From the NCBI GenBank assembly GCA_934667125.1, contig CAKULF010000001.1:372001-436000 (forward strand): DNA of 64,000 nt, read 5' to 3'. Origin of the DNA: an uncultured Candidatus Melainabacteria bacterium. Lineage in GTDB: Bacteria > Cyanobacteriota > Vampirovibrionia > Gastranaerophilales > Gastranaerophilaceae. Below are positions 15,015-24,329 of the stretch, piece after piece (position 1 is the first letter of the stretch; each line of letters begins with the position of its first letter). A program made the position numbers and the translations under genes. Under the pieces are notes generated by a model. It saw nothing but the letters and a program-made list of their open reading frames with translations, had not been told where the DNA came from and did not search any database.

Positions 15015-15681
15015 ACGTTCCTGCTTGCATATCTCTTACAACTAAACCATGGTCAAGAGTTACAACTCTTTTTCTGAAATAATTTACCATAGCTTGATCG
15101 TGGGTTGAAACCAAGATTGTAATACCTCTTTGGTTAACTTGTTCTAAAATTTGCATAACTTCAAGAGAGTTTTTAGGGTCAAGATTTCCTGTCGGTTCGT
15201 CTGCGATTAACAATGGCGGCCCGTTAACAATAGCTCGGGCAATTGAAACTCTTTGCTGTTCGCCACCTGATAATTCGCAAGGTCTTGATTTATATTTATC
15301 TTCAAGCCCAACAACCTTCAGCGCCCCCATTACACGGGATTCGATTTCTCTTGAAGATATTCCCATTGTTCTAATCACATAAGCGATATTATCATACACT
15401 GTGTGATTTTGAAGCAATTTGTAATCTTGAAAGACAATACCCATACATCTTCTAAGGGATGGGATTTTGCTTGGCGCAAGGTTGCCTATGTCAATTCCTG
15501 CAACATAAACATTGCCTCTTGTCGGTCTTTCTTCAAGATATAACATCTTCATTAGGGTTGATTTTCCTGCTCCTGATGAACCCACCAAAAAGACAAATTC
15601 ACCCGATTGAATATGAAGATTTACACCTCTTAGTGCATATTTATTTTTATATTGTTTAACTACATCTCTAAGTACAATCAT
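15007..15681 (-). CDS. ftsE: Cell division ATP-binding protein FtsE
   Basis: 224 residues, a complete ABC ATPase. Walker A is GSSGAGKST, the Q loop is in VFQDYKLL, the signature is LSGGEQQR, Walker B is LLIADEPTGNLD, and the switch histidine is in STHDQ. It partners FtsX at the inner membrane. The ATG overlaps the transketolase stop by four bases, a compact operon junction that ties division to the upstream genes transcriptionally. Confidence 0.95.
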   Translation of the reverse strand: MIVLRDVVKQYKNKYALRGVNLHIQSGEFVFLVGSSGAGKSTLMKMLYLEERPTRGNVYVAGIDIGNLAPSKIPSLRRCMGIVFQDYKLLQNHTVYDNIAYVIRTMGISSREIESRVMGALKVVGLEDKYKSRPCELSGGEQQRVSIARAIVNGPPLLIADEPTGNLDPKNSLEVMQILEQVNQRGITILVSTHDQAMVNYFRKRVVTLDHGLVVRDMQAGTYD

Positions 15682-16631
15682 CTTACATCCATAAATTTAA
15701 TTATTTCTTCGTATATTTTTTTATCGGTTAATCCGTAAAATTCCATTAATAGTCTTTGTTTTCCGGATTGTCCGAAAGTATCTTTTGTTCCAATTCTTAA
15801 AACCTTGCTTGGGGCATATTGGCATAATGATTCACACACAGCAGAACCCAAGCCGCCAATTATACTATGGTTTTCAACCACAACAACTTTTTTTGTTTTA
15901 AGTGCACTTTCTTTTAAAATCAAGTGGTGGAATGGTTTAACAACAGGATAATGTAATACATCTGCTTCAATACCAACATTGTGGAGCATTTTTGCCGCAT
16001 TTAAAACTTCAATTAAAGTTTCGCCGTTTGAAACAATTGTAATATCCTTACCATCTCTCAATTTTACGCCATTTATAGCGTTAAATTTATAATCTTTTTC
16101 ATCAAAAATTTGAGGAAGATCAGTTCTTGGAATTCTTATATACATAGGTCCTGCAGTGTTTGCAGCATATTTAATTGCTTCTTTTACTTCGATACAATCG
16201 GCAGGAACAATAACTTTCATATCAGGAACTGTTCTCATTATGGCAACATCTTCCAGCGCTTGATGTGAAGCGCCATCTTCGCCAACAGTTATTCCGCCGT
16301 GAGTTGCAACGATTTTAACATTTAATTTTGAATAACAAATAGTGTTTCTGATTTGGTCTAAACATCTTATTGTTGCAAACATTGCAAATGTGCTTGCAAA
16401 AACGGTTTTTCCGCCATAAGCAAGCCCTGCTGCGGTTGTCATCATGTCTTGTTCTGCTATTCCACAATTGAAAAAGCGTTCAGGATAAGCTTTTTTAAAT
16501 CTTACTGTTTGAGTTGAACAGGATAAATCAGCGTCCAAAACAACAATATTCGGGTTTTTTGCCCCAAGTTCAACTAATGTGTCCCCATAAGTGTTACGAG
16601 GTGAACCAATTATAGAATTTTTTGTTAGCAT
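15678..16631 (-). CDS. Transketolase, C-terminal (pyrimidine-binding) subunit
   Basis: 317 residues. It corresponds to the second half of transketolase: the catalytic Glu region FFNCGIAEQDMMTTAAGLA, the central pyrimidine domain, and a C-terminal domain with VVENHSIIGGLGSAV. With the preceding gene it makes a split two-subunit transketolase for the non-oxidative pentose phosphate pathway. The two genes overlap by seven bases, which favours one-to-one synthesis. Confidence 0.92.
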   Translation of the reverse strand: MLTKNSIIGSPRNTYGDTLVELGAKNPNIVVLDADLSCSTQTVRFKKAYPERFFNCGIAEQDMMTTAAGLAYGGKTVFASTFAMFATIRCLDQIRNTICYSKLNVKIVATHGGITVGEDGASHQALEDVAIMRTVPDMKVIVPADCIEVKEAIKYAANTAGPMYIRIPRTDLPQIFDEKDYKFNAINGVKLRDGKDITIVSNGETLIEVLNAAKMLHNVGIEADVLHYPVVKPFHHLILKESALKTKKVVVVENHSIIGGLGSAVCESLCQYAPSKVLRIGTKDTFGQSGKQRLLMEFYGLTDKKIYEEIIKFMDVR

Positions 16632-17428
16632 AATTCCTCCAAAGCTTGTTGTAATTGTTCGTCATTTGGCGCTTTTCCGTGCCATGAAGGATTATTTTCC
16701 ATAAACGAAACACCTTTACCTTTAATTGTATTTAAAATTATGGCTTCAAGTTTTTTGCTTTCTTTAGCTGCTTTAAAAGTTTTTTCAAGCTCATCAAAAT
16801 TATGACCGTCTATACTTGTAACATTGAAGCCAAAAGCTTTTAATTTTTCATCCAGCGGCTCAAGAGATTTAATTTCTTGAACAGTGCCATCTATTTGAAG
16901 ATTATTTTTATCGATTATCACAACAAGATTTTCAAGCTCTTTAGCATTCGCATTCATAAGCGCTTCCCAAACGCTTCCTTCTTGCATTTCGCCATCACCC
17001 ATTAAAACAAAAACTTTAGAATTAATTTTGTCCAATCTTAAGGCTAAAGCAATTCCAACACCGATTGAAAGACCTTGTCCAAGCGAACCTGTTGAAACTT
17101 CAATTCCTGCTAAGCCAACTCTGCTGGATGGATGTCCTTGAAGTTTTGAACCTAAAATTCTAAAACCGCTTAATAAGCTTTTAGAAAAATATCCGCAATT
17201 AGCAAGTGTTGCATATAGCGCAGGACTTGCGTGTCCTTTTGATAAAATAAATCTGTCTCTTAATCTGAATTCGTGGGATTTATCCCAATCTTTTGGCACA
17301 TTTAATATTTTTTTATACAACACACATAAAGCGTCAACGCAAGATAATGATCCCCCTGGATGACCCGATTTTGCGTTGTGAATCATTTTTAAGATATCTT
17401 TTCTTACTTCATTTGAAAACTTTTGCAA
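16625..17428 (-). CDS. Transketolase, N-terminal (thiamine diphosphate-binding) subunit
   Basis: 267 residues. The motifs are KSGHPGGSLS, SKGHASPALYA, GSLGQGLSIGVG, and the ThDP site GDGEMQEGSVWEA...IIDKNNLQ. The start is TTG at 17428 with AAGGG eight bases upstream. Split transketolases of this kind occur in many anaerobes and archaea. It begins four bases after the wecG-type gene. Confidence 0.92.
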   Translation of the reverse strand: MQKFSNEVRKDILKMIHNAKSGHPGGSLSCVDALCVLYKKILNVPKDWDKSHEFRLRDRFILSKGHASPALYATLANCGYFSKSLLSGFRILGSKLQGHPSSRVGLAGIEVSTGSLGQGLSIGVGIALALRLDKINSKVFVLMGDGEMQEGSVWEALMNANAKELENLVVIIDKNNLQIDGTVQEIKSLEPLDEKLKAFGFNVTSIDGHNFDELEKTFKAAKESKKLEAIILNTIKGKGVSFMENNPSWHGKAPNDEQLQQALEELC

Positions 17429-17432
17429 CTTA

Positions 17433-18158
17433 TCAACCCTTCTTACTATTAATTATACATTTTATCAAAAACATCGGCAAAAGAGGAAAAATTCTTTTAA
17501 ACCTCTCAGGCTGTTTTATTGTTCTATATAGCCATTCTAAGCCTAATTTTCTATATATAATCGGAGCTTCTTCAACAATTCCTGAAAATACATCCAACGA
17601 ACCGCCAACTCCAACCATAACACAACCGTCTAATTTTTGTTTTAATTTAACAATAAATTCTTCTTGAAAAGGCGAGCCTAAGCCCACAAGCAAAATTTGC
17701 GGACGAGCCATTGAAATTTGCTCTATTATTTCTTCTTGGTCTTTAAAATAGCCGTTTCTTGAATATACAACATTTAAAGCAGGGCGAAGCGCCTTAACAT
17801 TTTCAACTGCTTTAACGATAACTTCTTCTTTAGCGCCCAAAAAAGCAACCCTATAGCCGTTTGAAGCAGCCAAATCCAATAATTTTCTTGATAAATCAAC
17901 TCCTCGAACATTTATAGCGTTGATATTTTGGAATTTTAGAGCAATTTTAACCCCAATTCCATCTATAACATTTAAGGAAGAATTATTTATTATATTTAAA
18001 AATGACTCATTTTTTTGAGCATTCATAATCATTTCAGGATTAATCGTAATAATATGAAAACTTTCGTTGTTTTCGATTGCTTCCTTGCACATATCAAGTG
18101 TTGAGGCGGTATCAACCAAATCAACACGACAATTTAATACGGTTGCTTTATTATTCAT
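17433..18158 (-). CDS. WecG/TagA/CpsF-family glycosyltransferase (GT26)
   Basis: 241 residues. Family landmarks are IITINPEMIMNA, VIDGIGVKIA, RVAFLGAK, PQILLVGLGSPFQEEFI and MVGVGGSLDVFSG, followed by the RAP-LE-like end YRKLGLEWLYR. Members add ManNAc-type sugars to undecaprenyl-linked GlcNAc in teichoic acid or enterobacterial common antigen synthesis, at the inner membrane. It heads a six-gene run ending in the HDOD gene. No ribosome site is visible, and TGATAAAAT ends six bases before the ATG, so leaderless transcription is likely. Confidence 0.9.
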   Translation of the reverse strand: MNNKATVLNCRVDLVDTASTLDMCKEAIENNESFHIITINPEMIMNAQKNESFLNIINNSSLNVIDGIGVKIALKFQNINAINVRGVDLSRKLLDLAASNGYRVAFLGAKEEVIVKAVENVKALRPALNVVYSRNGYFKDQEEIIEQISMARPQILLVGLGSPFQEEFIVKLKQKLDGCVMVGVGGSLDVFSGIVEEAPIIYRKLGLEWLYRTIKQPERFKRIFPLLPMFLIKCIINSKKG

Positions 18159-18209
18159 AAGCTAATTTTATCATAAATTAAAGGAATTGAAAAATTTGTT
18201 AAAATTTCT

Positions 18210-18237
18210 AAAAAAAATCCCTGTATGATACAGAGAT
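18210..18237 (-). terminator. Rho-independent terminator of the M49-like gene
   Basis: The reverse strand has ATCTCTGTA-TCA-TACAGGGAT, a 9-bp stem with one G-U pair, followed by eight T (18217 down to 18210). Confidence 0.85.
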
Positions 18238-18267
18238 AATTCATTGTTATTTTGTGTGTTTGATGTA

Positions 18268-20007
18268 TTATATTTTTTCTTCAAAAAGATAATCGGCAAG
18301 CTTTTGCTCGGTTGTTCCGTTTAATCTTTTTGAGATTTTCTTTAACTTTTTAGCTATTGTTTTCATTTCAGGCGTCCAAACAAAATAATCTTTAACATAT
18401 TTTTCGCCACGTTTGAAATCTCCGCTCAATTGAACTTCAATAATTTCTGTTAACATTTTATATGCAACTTCAACCATTTTATCAATATTTACGGATAAAA
18501 ATCCGTCTTTAGAGATTTTTATTGCTTTATGCAAAAGAAAATAATAGTTTTGCATAACCGTTCTAACTCTATGAGCTTGAGATAGTTTTGGTTTTGTTTT
18601 TAGCATGTTATCTGTCGCAAATGTTACGATTATTTTATCTCTTTCTTCTTTAGTATACAAGCCCTCTTTAGTTAATAAATCTAACATAGATAATGAAACC
18701 ATATCGGCTTTATTTTCTTCAATTATAGATTTATATTTTCCAAGAGCTTCGCAACCCTCTTTTGGACCAAGAGAATGACCATTTTCATGCCCGATAGTAA
18801 ACGGATGATCCATAGTATCGTCATAATATTTATGGAATTTTTTAACTAAAATATTATCTAATCTTTCTTGAATTTTCTTTTTAGCGTCTTCACTTGTAGC
18901 AAAGCGGATTTGACGATGATATACATTTCTTCTTCCGCCACCGATTGTTAAAGATAATTTATCGTTATTTGGAAGATTTTCAGCCAAGGTTATACCTGCT
19001 CTAAAAGCACCAACATCGCCTGCTACTTCAATCAAATCAACATCAACCATTGTTTGAGATATATCATCTTTTGATGAGATTACTTGAGTGTATTTATCTT
19101 TATATGGCATATTTTCAGCCATCAAAGGCAAATAATCCTTAACTTTTAAAATATAATCCGTTCCCTCTTTATTAACTATTCCGACTCTTGCCCCTAAATA
19201 GTCTTTTGAAATAACTTCGATATTATTATCTTTTAAAAGTTTATTTAATTTTTTATTTTCTATAACCGTTTCGGTCATTTCATCGGAATAATTTTCTCTT
19301 GTTATAGTAAATTCAAGAGGAGTATCTTGTAAAGTTGCCCATTTTTTATCAGCTTGAGCGTCTAACATAGCATCAGCCTTTGTAAAAGCTTCGGCTTGAA
19401 GTCTTAAATATTCGTTAAAATCGATATTTGATGATAAACAGCTTGCTCTTAATAATAATTCAGCCACCTTTTTAAAGTCATCTTTAAATTTATCAACATA
19501 ATCTATAGCAATTAATTCATCTTTTTTTCTTTCAACAACGCTTCTTTGATTTAAGATTTTGCGAACTTCATCAATTTTATTTTCTTCAATCATTTTTATT
19601 AAAATTTTATGAAATTCTTCTTTAGTTAAATCAACAGGATAAAACCCTCTTCCTTTTTTAAATTCAAGCCCTTTAGCCAAAATTACCATATTAGATTCGC
19701 AATCAAGCGCAAAAATCCCTTTTTGAGCATCATATAGTTTTTTTGTTAAAATTGCTTGTTTATTTTTCTTTTTAATTTCTTTATCTAAAAATTTTTCAAA
19801 TTCCAGATTATAGTGGCTATCTAATTGTTTATTTATTTTTTCAATAATCCTTGCAGCTTTTACAAGATATGACAAAGCTTTTTTATCAACATCTTTTAAA
19901 GCTGCAAATTCTTTAGAATCTACATCTAACATTTTTTTAGTCAATAAATATTCTTTATCGCAACGCTTTTCAAGTTCTTCTAAATCTAATCCGTATTCAA
20001 ATTTCAT
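18268..20007 (-). CDS. M49-like zinc metallopeptidase (dipeptidyl-peptidase III type)
   Basis: 579 residues from ATG at 20007, chosen for the AAAGGATAG ribosome site; the frame stays open 27 codons further upstream without one. The core has HENGH at about 407-411 and EENKAD about 20 residues later, which fits the M49 pattern of an HExxxH/HExxH pair plus an E-E-x-[KR]-A-D helix. Here the first motif is the five-residue HExxH form, like most zincins, not the six-residue M49 form. GGGRRNVYHRQIRF upstream also recalls M49. The N-terminal half is helical. It has no signal peptide, so it is a likely cytosolic peptidase for dipeptide release. Confidence 0.65.
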   Translation of the reverse strand: MKFEYGLDLEELEKRCDKEYLLTKKMLDVDSKEFAALKDVDKKALSYLVKAARIIEKINKQLDSHYNLEFEKFLDKEIKKKNKQAILTKKLYDAQKGIFALDCESNMVILAKGLEFKKGRGFYPVDLTKEEFHKILIKMIEENKIDEVRKILNQRSVVERKKDELIAIDYVDKFKDDFKKVAELLLRASCLSSNIDFNEYLRLQAEAFTKADAMLDAQADKKWATLQDTPLEFTITRENYSDEMTETVIENKKLNKLLKDNNIEVISKDYLGARVGIVNKEGTDYILKVKDYLPLMAENMPYKDKYTQVISSKDDISQTMVDVDLIEVAGDVGAFRAGITLAENLPNNDKLSLTIGGGRRNVYHRQIRFATSEDAKKKIQERLDNILVKKFHKYYDDTMDHPFTIGHENGHSLGPKEGCEALGKYKSIIEENKADMVSLSMLDLLTKEGLYTKEERDKIIVTFATDNMLKTKPKLSQAHRVRTVMQNYYFLLHKAIKISKDGFLSVNIDKMVEVAYKMLTEIIEVQLSGDFKRGEKYVKDYFVWTPEMKTIAKKLKKISKRLNGTTEQKLADYLFEEKI

Positions 20008-20058
20008 TTTTCTATCCTTTAAATATAATTTTATATTTTGATTATAGCATTTAAAATA

Positions 20059-20092
20059 ACTAATGCCTAAAAAATAGTCTTTAGGCATTAGT
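20059..20092 (-). terminator. Hairpin terminator after serC
   Basis: ACTAATGCCTAAA (20059-20071) pairs with TTTAGGCATTAGT (20080-20092), 13 bp with an eight-base loop, 14 bases after the serC stop. The T tract on the reverse strand is weak (TTATTTT); on the + strand TTTTT follows. Confidence 0.65.
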
Positions 20093-20105
20093 TTTTGTTT
20101 ATATT

Positions 20106-21200
20106 TTATAGATTTTCTTTTTCAAATTTTTTCATAAATTCAACAAGAGCAATGACGCCCTCTATTGGCATAGCGTTGTATATGCTTGCTCTCATTCCGC
20201 CAACAGTTCTATGTCCTTTTAGTTGAACGAGTCCCGCTTTTGTTGATTCTTCAATGAATTTTTTATCCATTTCTTCGCTTCCTGTTACAAAAGGAACATT
20301 CATCAATGAGCGAGAAGATTTTTCAACAGTGCCTTTAAATAGTTTTGAACTGTCAAGAAAATCATATAAGATTTTAGCTTTCTTTTCGTTCAATTCTTTC
20401 ATTTTTTCTAAACCGCCCATTTTTTTAAGCCATTTAAACACCAATCCGCAAATATAAATACCATAAGCAGGCGGAGTGTTATACAAACTATCTTTATCAG
20501 CATGGGTTTTATAGCTTAACATAGTAGGACACCAAGTCGGTAAATCCTCTCTTATTAAGTCTTTACGAATTATAACAATTTGAACGCCTGCAGGTCCGAC
20601 ATTCTTTTGAACGCCTGCATATATCAAGCCATACTTAGTAACATCAACAGGTTCAGACAAAAAGCAAGACGACATATCAGAAACCAAAACTTTTCCTTTT
20701 GTATTTGGCAGAGTATGGAATTTTGTTCCATAAATTGTATTGTTTTCGCAAATATAAACATAGTCAGCGTTTTCATCAATATCTAAATTGGAACAATCGG
20801 GAATATATGAGAAATTTTTATCTTCAGAAGTCGCAACTTTGTTGATTTTTCCGTATTTTTGAGCTTCTTGATAAGCTTTTTTAGCCCATTGACCTGTTAC
20901 AATATAGTCTGCTACTCCGTTTTTCAAAAGATTAATCGGAACCATTGAAAATTGCAAATGAGCGCCGCCTTGCAAAAATAATACCTTGTAATTATCAGGT
21001 ATATTCATCAATTCTCTTAAATCTTTTTCGGCGGTTTTAATGATATTGTCATAAGTTTTTGAACGATGGGACATTTCCATAACGCTCATGCCCGAACCTT
21101 GATAATTTAGCATTTCATCACGAGTGGTTTCTAGAACTTCAACAGGTAATACTGCAGGTCCTGCTGAAAAATTGTAAACTCTGTTGTACTTGTTTTCCAT
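20106..21200 (-). CDS. serC: Phosphoserine aminotransferase
   Basis: 364 residues, the usual SerC length. It starts YNFSAGPAVLP and continues EMSHRS, LFLQGGAHLQFSM, and the PLP lysine in YAGVQKNVGPAG (near residue 195). The ending LKGHRTVGGMRASIYNAMP is diagnostic. It transaminates 3-phosphohydroxypyruvate with glutamate in serine synthesis, and can serve in the pyridoxal pathway. GGAG is six bases before the ATG. The upstream 300 bases are occupied by an intergenic repeat, so its promoter must lie within or next to that repeat. Confidence 0.95.
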   Translation of the reverse strand: MENKYNRVYNFSAGPAVLPVEVLETTRDEMLNYQGSGMSVMEMSHRSKTYDNIIKTAEKDLRELMNIPDNYKVLFLQGGAHLQFSMVPINLLKNGVADYIVTGQWAKKAYQEAQKYGKINKVATSEDKNFSYIPDCSNLDIDENADYVYICENNTIYGTKFHTLPNTKGKVLVSDMSSCFLSEPVDVTKYGLIYAGVQKNVGPAGVQIVIIRKDLIREDLPTWCPTMLSYKTHADKDSLYNTPPAYGIYICGLVFKWLKKMGGLEKMKELNEKKAKILYDFLDSSKLFKGTVEKSSRSLMNVPFVTGSEEMDKKFIEESTKAGLVQLKGHRTVGGMRASIYNAMPIEGVIALVEFMKKFEKENL

Positions 21201-21237
21201 CGTTTTCTCCTTTTTTGGAATTAGTTTTTATGTTTTT

Positions 21238-21560
21238 TTTGTTTGTTCATCATTTGCCATTTTTCACTCTGGCTATCGCTTTCTGCTCCTGTCAAATCAA
21301 AGATTTGGAACGTCGCCTATCAACAGTTGCAAAATGTCAAATTCATCATTTGCCATTTTTCACTCTGGCTATCGCTTTCTGCCTGTGCAATCGGAGATTG
21401 CTGCATTCCTTTCGCTTCGCTACAGTCATAACGGCGGCTATCTAAGGTCTGCGTAATAGCCAAACTCATCGTTTGTCTATTACTTCGCACAGTTCTGCCC
21501 TCGCTTTGCTCAACGTGGCAGGTCTGCCTACGTTTCGCTTTGCTCGGGTTTTCCAAACAT
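21238..21560. repeat. Intergenic repeat block with two 41-base direct repeats
   Basis: Positions 21246-21286 and 21342-21382 are identical over 41 bases. Each copy is followed by a small hairpin whose sequence differs but pairing is kept: CAAATC-AAA-GATTTG after the first, CAATC-GGA-GATTG after the second. The rest of the block has CTTTCGCTTCGC and CGTTTCGCTTTGCTCGG runs of the kind that produce spurious CHxE(R/Q)SEGR-type peptides in many bacteria. No real gene is seen. The block also supplies the last codons of miaB. Confidence 0.8.
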
Positions 21561-22844
21561 GCACCAAGTCGAGACTCTATCGATTTTTACATCAACAAAT
21601 TGTCCGATTTCATATTTATTATCATCCATTATATGAACAACCTTATTATTCCCCGCTCTTCCTTGATAAACGCCGTCTTTTACGCCATCTATCAACACTT
21701 CAAGCGTTTTTCCAATATATTTTTCATTAGATTTCAAAGTCGCTTCTTTAACTTTATCATTCAAAATTTGAAGCCTTTTTTTCTTAACATCGTCCGCAAT
21801 AAATTTATCTACCATTTTCCCTGCAGGAGTGAAAGGACGAGGAGAATAAGCCGCTGTATTTGAATAATCCAATTGAAGTTCATCAATCATTTTTAAGGTG
21901 TCGTTAAATTCTTCCTCGGTTTCCCCTGGGAAACCTGCAATAAAGTCGGATGTTATTGCAACATTTTCAATATTATCTCTAATTTTTTTAACAATAGCGC
22001 TATATTGAGCAACATTGTAGCGTCTGTTCATTTCCTTTAAAACTTTATCATTGCCTGATTGCATTGGAATATGGAAGCATTCGCAAATTTTTGATGAATT
22101 TTTAACAACATCAATAACTTCATCCGTAATATCGGTCGGATAAGAAGATGTGAAGCGAATTCTGAACTTTCCATCAATTTTATCCAATTCTTTTAACAAT
22201 TTAGCGAAATTAACGTCGCCCTCTAGGTTTTTGCCGTAGCTATCAACGTTTTGCCCCAATAAAGTTATTTCTTTATAACCTTGAGATAGGATTTCTTTTG
22301 CTTCTTTAACTATAGCTTCAATTGTTCTGGAGCGCTCTCTTCCTCTTGTATAAGGCACTACGCAATATGAACAAAAATTGTCGCAGCCCTCCATAATCGG
22401 AAGCCAAGCGTTAATTGAGTCCACTCTATCAATTTTATAATCATTTTCAACAATTTCTTGGTTGGATGTAGCGCAAATTCTCTTTTCTTCAATTTCTTTT
22501 AAAAGTTGAGGCAATTGAAAAATATTTCTCGTGCCGAAAACAAGGTCAACATAAGGAAATTTTTTCAATAATTGTTCTTTTTCAAGCTGCGCAACACATC
22601 CGCAAATTGCGATTTTAATATTTCTATCTTTATGATTTTTCTTGATTTTATTCCAATAACCAAGCTTTGAATAGGCTTTATCTGTTGACAATTGCCTGAT
22701 TGCGCAAGTATTAACTATAAATAAATCAGCTTCTTTTTCGCTTTCGGTCGGATGATAATCAAAATGCGACAACATCCCTTTTATTCTTTCGGTATCAGAC
22801 TTATTCATCTGACAGCCAAGAGTTTCAATATATAATTTTTTCAT
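21528..22844 (-). CDS. miaB: tRNA-2-methylthio-N6-dimethylallyladenosine synthase MiaB
   Basis: 438 residues. The N-terminal UPF0004 domain has ETLGCQMNKSDTE with the first cluster cysteines (C11, then NTCAIR and GCVAQ). The radical-SAM cluster is GCDNFCSYCVVPYTRGRERS, followed by the TIM-barrel and a TRAM domain at the end. It adds the methylthio group at A37 of tRNAs reading UNN codons. The last residues (KPEQSET) are encoded by the adjoining repeat block, so the natural C-terminus may have been replaced. It lies 19 bases after the synthase gene upstream. Confidence 0.95.
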   Translation of the reverse strand: MKKLYIETLGCQMNKSDTERIKGMLSHFDYHPTESEKEADLFIVNTCAIRQLSTDKAYSKLGYWNKIKKNHKDRNIKIAICGCVAQLEKEQLLKKFPYVDLVFGTRNIFQLPQLLKEIEEKRICATSNQEIVENDYKIDRVDSINAWLPIMEGCDNFCSYCVVPYTRGRERSRTIEAIVKEAKEILSQGYKEITLLGQNVDSYGKNLEGDVNFAKLLKELDKIDGKFRIRFTSSYPTDITDEVIDVVKNSSKICECFHIPMQSGNDKVLKEMNRRYNVAQYSAIVKKIRDNIENVAITSDFIAGFPGETEEEFNDTLKMIDELQLDYSNTAAYSPRPFTPAGKMVDKFIADDVKKKRLQILNDKVKEATLKSNEKYIGKTLEVLIDGVKDGVYQGRAGNNKVVHIMDDNKYEIGQFVDVKIDRVSTWCMFGKPEQSET

Positions 22845-22863
22845 TTTTTCTCACTTGTTTTTA

Positions 22864-24168
22864 TTAAATAATTTTTGAACCTGCGATGTGTTCAAGTCTT
22901 TCCATTCTTTCACGCAATGCGCCTTTTGGAGCATAGTATGGATCAACTGTCATGATTTTTGCAGCAATATTCGGATAGAAATAAATAAATTTTAATTCAC
23001 TATCTGTCAACGGTTTTTGAGTATGAACATTGGCATAACGAGCAAGTTCAAGGATGTTTCTTGCTTCGTCCTCATCGTGGAATTCTAGTTCAAGATTATG
23101 GAACACATTTCTAAAACCTTTAATTCCTGCGTATTCTCCAACCGTTATCATTCTTCCTGTTTCAATGATTTCAGGTTCACCCCTGCCCAATTCTTCATAA
23201 TCATATAATTCATAATTTCTTCTATCTTTTAAAGCGCCATCAGCATGGATTCCTGATTCATGCGCAAAAGCGTTATCACCAACTGCCACTTGGTTCATAG
23301 GAATTGGAACACCAAAAGCATAGGAAGTATATTTTGCCAATTTCCAAGCTTTAGATAGGTCAATTTGCGGATCGATATGGTATTTATCTTTAAATCCGCT
23401 TGATTTTTTGATTGCTAAAATACAAGAAACCAAATCCGCATTTCCAGCACGTTCTCCCATGCCATTAATTGCAGTATTAATCCAAGCGTCAACTCCTGCG
23501 TCTATTGCAGCTTTTGCGCCCATAACAGAACATGCTGTTGCCATGCCTAAGTCGTTATGAAAATGAAGCTCGATATCCATTCCCGTTTCGCAAGCAAGTC
23601 TATAAATCCTATCATAAGCCGTTTGAGGGTCGTCATAACCCAATGTATCGCAATAACGAAAACGAGTTGCACCATATTTTTTGCATTCTTTAGCATATTT
23701 TATTAAATAATTTATATCAGAACGAGAAGCGTCTTCGGCGTTCACACCGATTGATTTTGCGTTTTGGTTAATTGCTTCGTTTATTGCTTCAAGAGTATCA
23801 GCCAAAACATCATCAGGAGTCTTTTTGCCTAAATATTTTCCGTTAATCATTTGTTCTGATGTACTTTGAGACATGTTTATATGTTGAAGTTTTGGAACAT
23901 TTCTGAATGATTCGACTACATCAGGCTTAATCGCTCTCATCCAGCCTGAAAGACGGGTTTTATTAATAACCCCACGCTCAACAAGCTCAAGATTACCATT
24001 TAGATAGTTAAGTTCGTGTTTTGTGGTTGGAAAACCAAACTCACTTTGGGTTATACCCATTTCGTTCAACATTAAATTTATAATTGTTTTTTGTAATTTT
24101 GCCAAACCCAATCTTGAAGTTTGAACGCCATCTCTATTAGTTACATCTACAAATTTTATATAATTCAT
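22864..24168 (-). CDS. Homocitrate/isopropylmalate synthase-family acyltransferase
   Basis: 434 residues. It is a DRE-TIM aldolase: VDVTNRDGVQTSR, ELHFHNDLGMATA, INGMGERAGNADL and AHESGIHADGALKDRR are the metal and acyl-CoA binding motifs. The family condenses acetyl-CoA with a 2-oxo acid (isopropylmalate, homocitrate, citramalate, or Re-citrate). The first motif reads NRDGVQ instead of the usual LRDGEQ. The chain is too short for a full LeuA allosteric domain, which favours a homocitrate-synthase- or Re-citrate-synthase-like enzyme. No leu genes or other nif genes are adjacent. GGGGAATT precedes the ATG. Confidence 0.82.
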   Translation of the reverse strand: MNYIKFVDVTNRDGVQTSRLGLAKLQKTIINLMLNEMGITQSEFGFPTTKHELNYLNGNLELVERGVINKTRLSGWMRAIKPDVVESFRNVPKLQHINMSQSTSEQMINGKYLGKKTPDDVLADTLEAINEAINQNAKSIGVNAEDASRSDINYLIKYAKECKKYGATRFRYCDTLGYDDPQTAYDRIYRLACETGMDIELHFHNDLGMATACSVMGAKAAIDAGVDAWINTAINGMGERAGNADLVSCILAIKKSSGFKDKYHIDPQIDLSKAWKLAKYTSYAFGVPIPMNQVAVGDNAFAHESGIHADGALKDRRNYELYDYEELGRGEPEIIETGRMITVGEYAGIKGFRNVFHNLELEFHDEDEARNILELARYANVHTQKPLTDSELKFIYFYPNIAAKIMTVDPYYAPKGALRERMERLEHIAGSKII

Positions 24169-24254
24169 AATTCCCCAAAATTAGCTATAAAATGATTATA
24201 TCACAATATAAAAATATGAAAAATTAAGTATTATTAAGAAAAAAATTTTTGTGC

Positions 24255-24282
24255 TTGCATTATTTTATAAATGGGGTAGAAT
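24255..24282 (+). promoter_or_regulatory. Promoter of the 252-residue membrane-protein gene
   Basis: TTGCAT (24255-24260), a 16-base spacer and TAGAAT (24277-24282). The predicted leader contains GATATTA-TGAGT-TAATATC (24297-24315), a 7-bp hairpin just before the GAGG ribosome site. Confidence 0.6.
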
Positions 24283-24329
24283 GATTATATCAAAACGATA
24301 TTATGAGTTAATATCCTTTGTGAGGAAGA

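Noticed and set aside
21320..21556. 78-codon reverse-strand frame encoding a CHVEQSEGR-type peptide
   Set aside because: This peptide style is a known artefact of intergenic repeats; the frame lies wholly in the repeat block and overlaps miaB.
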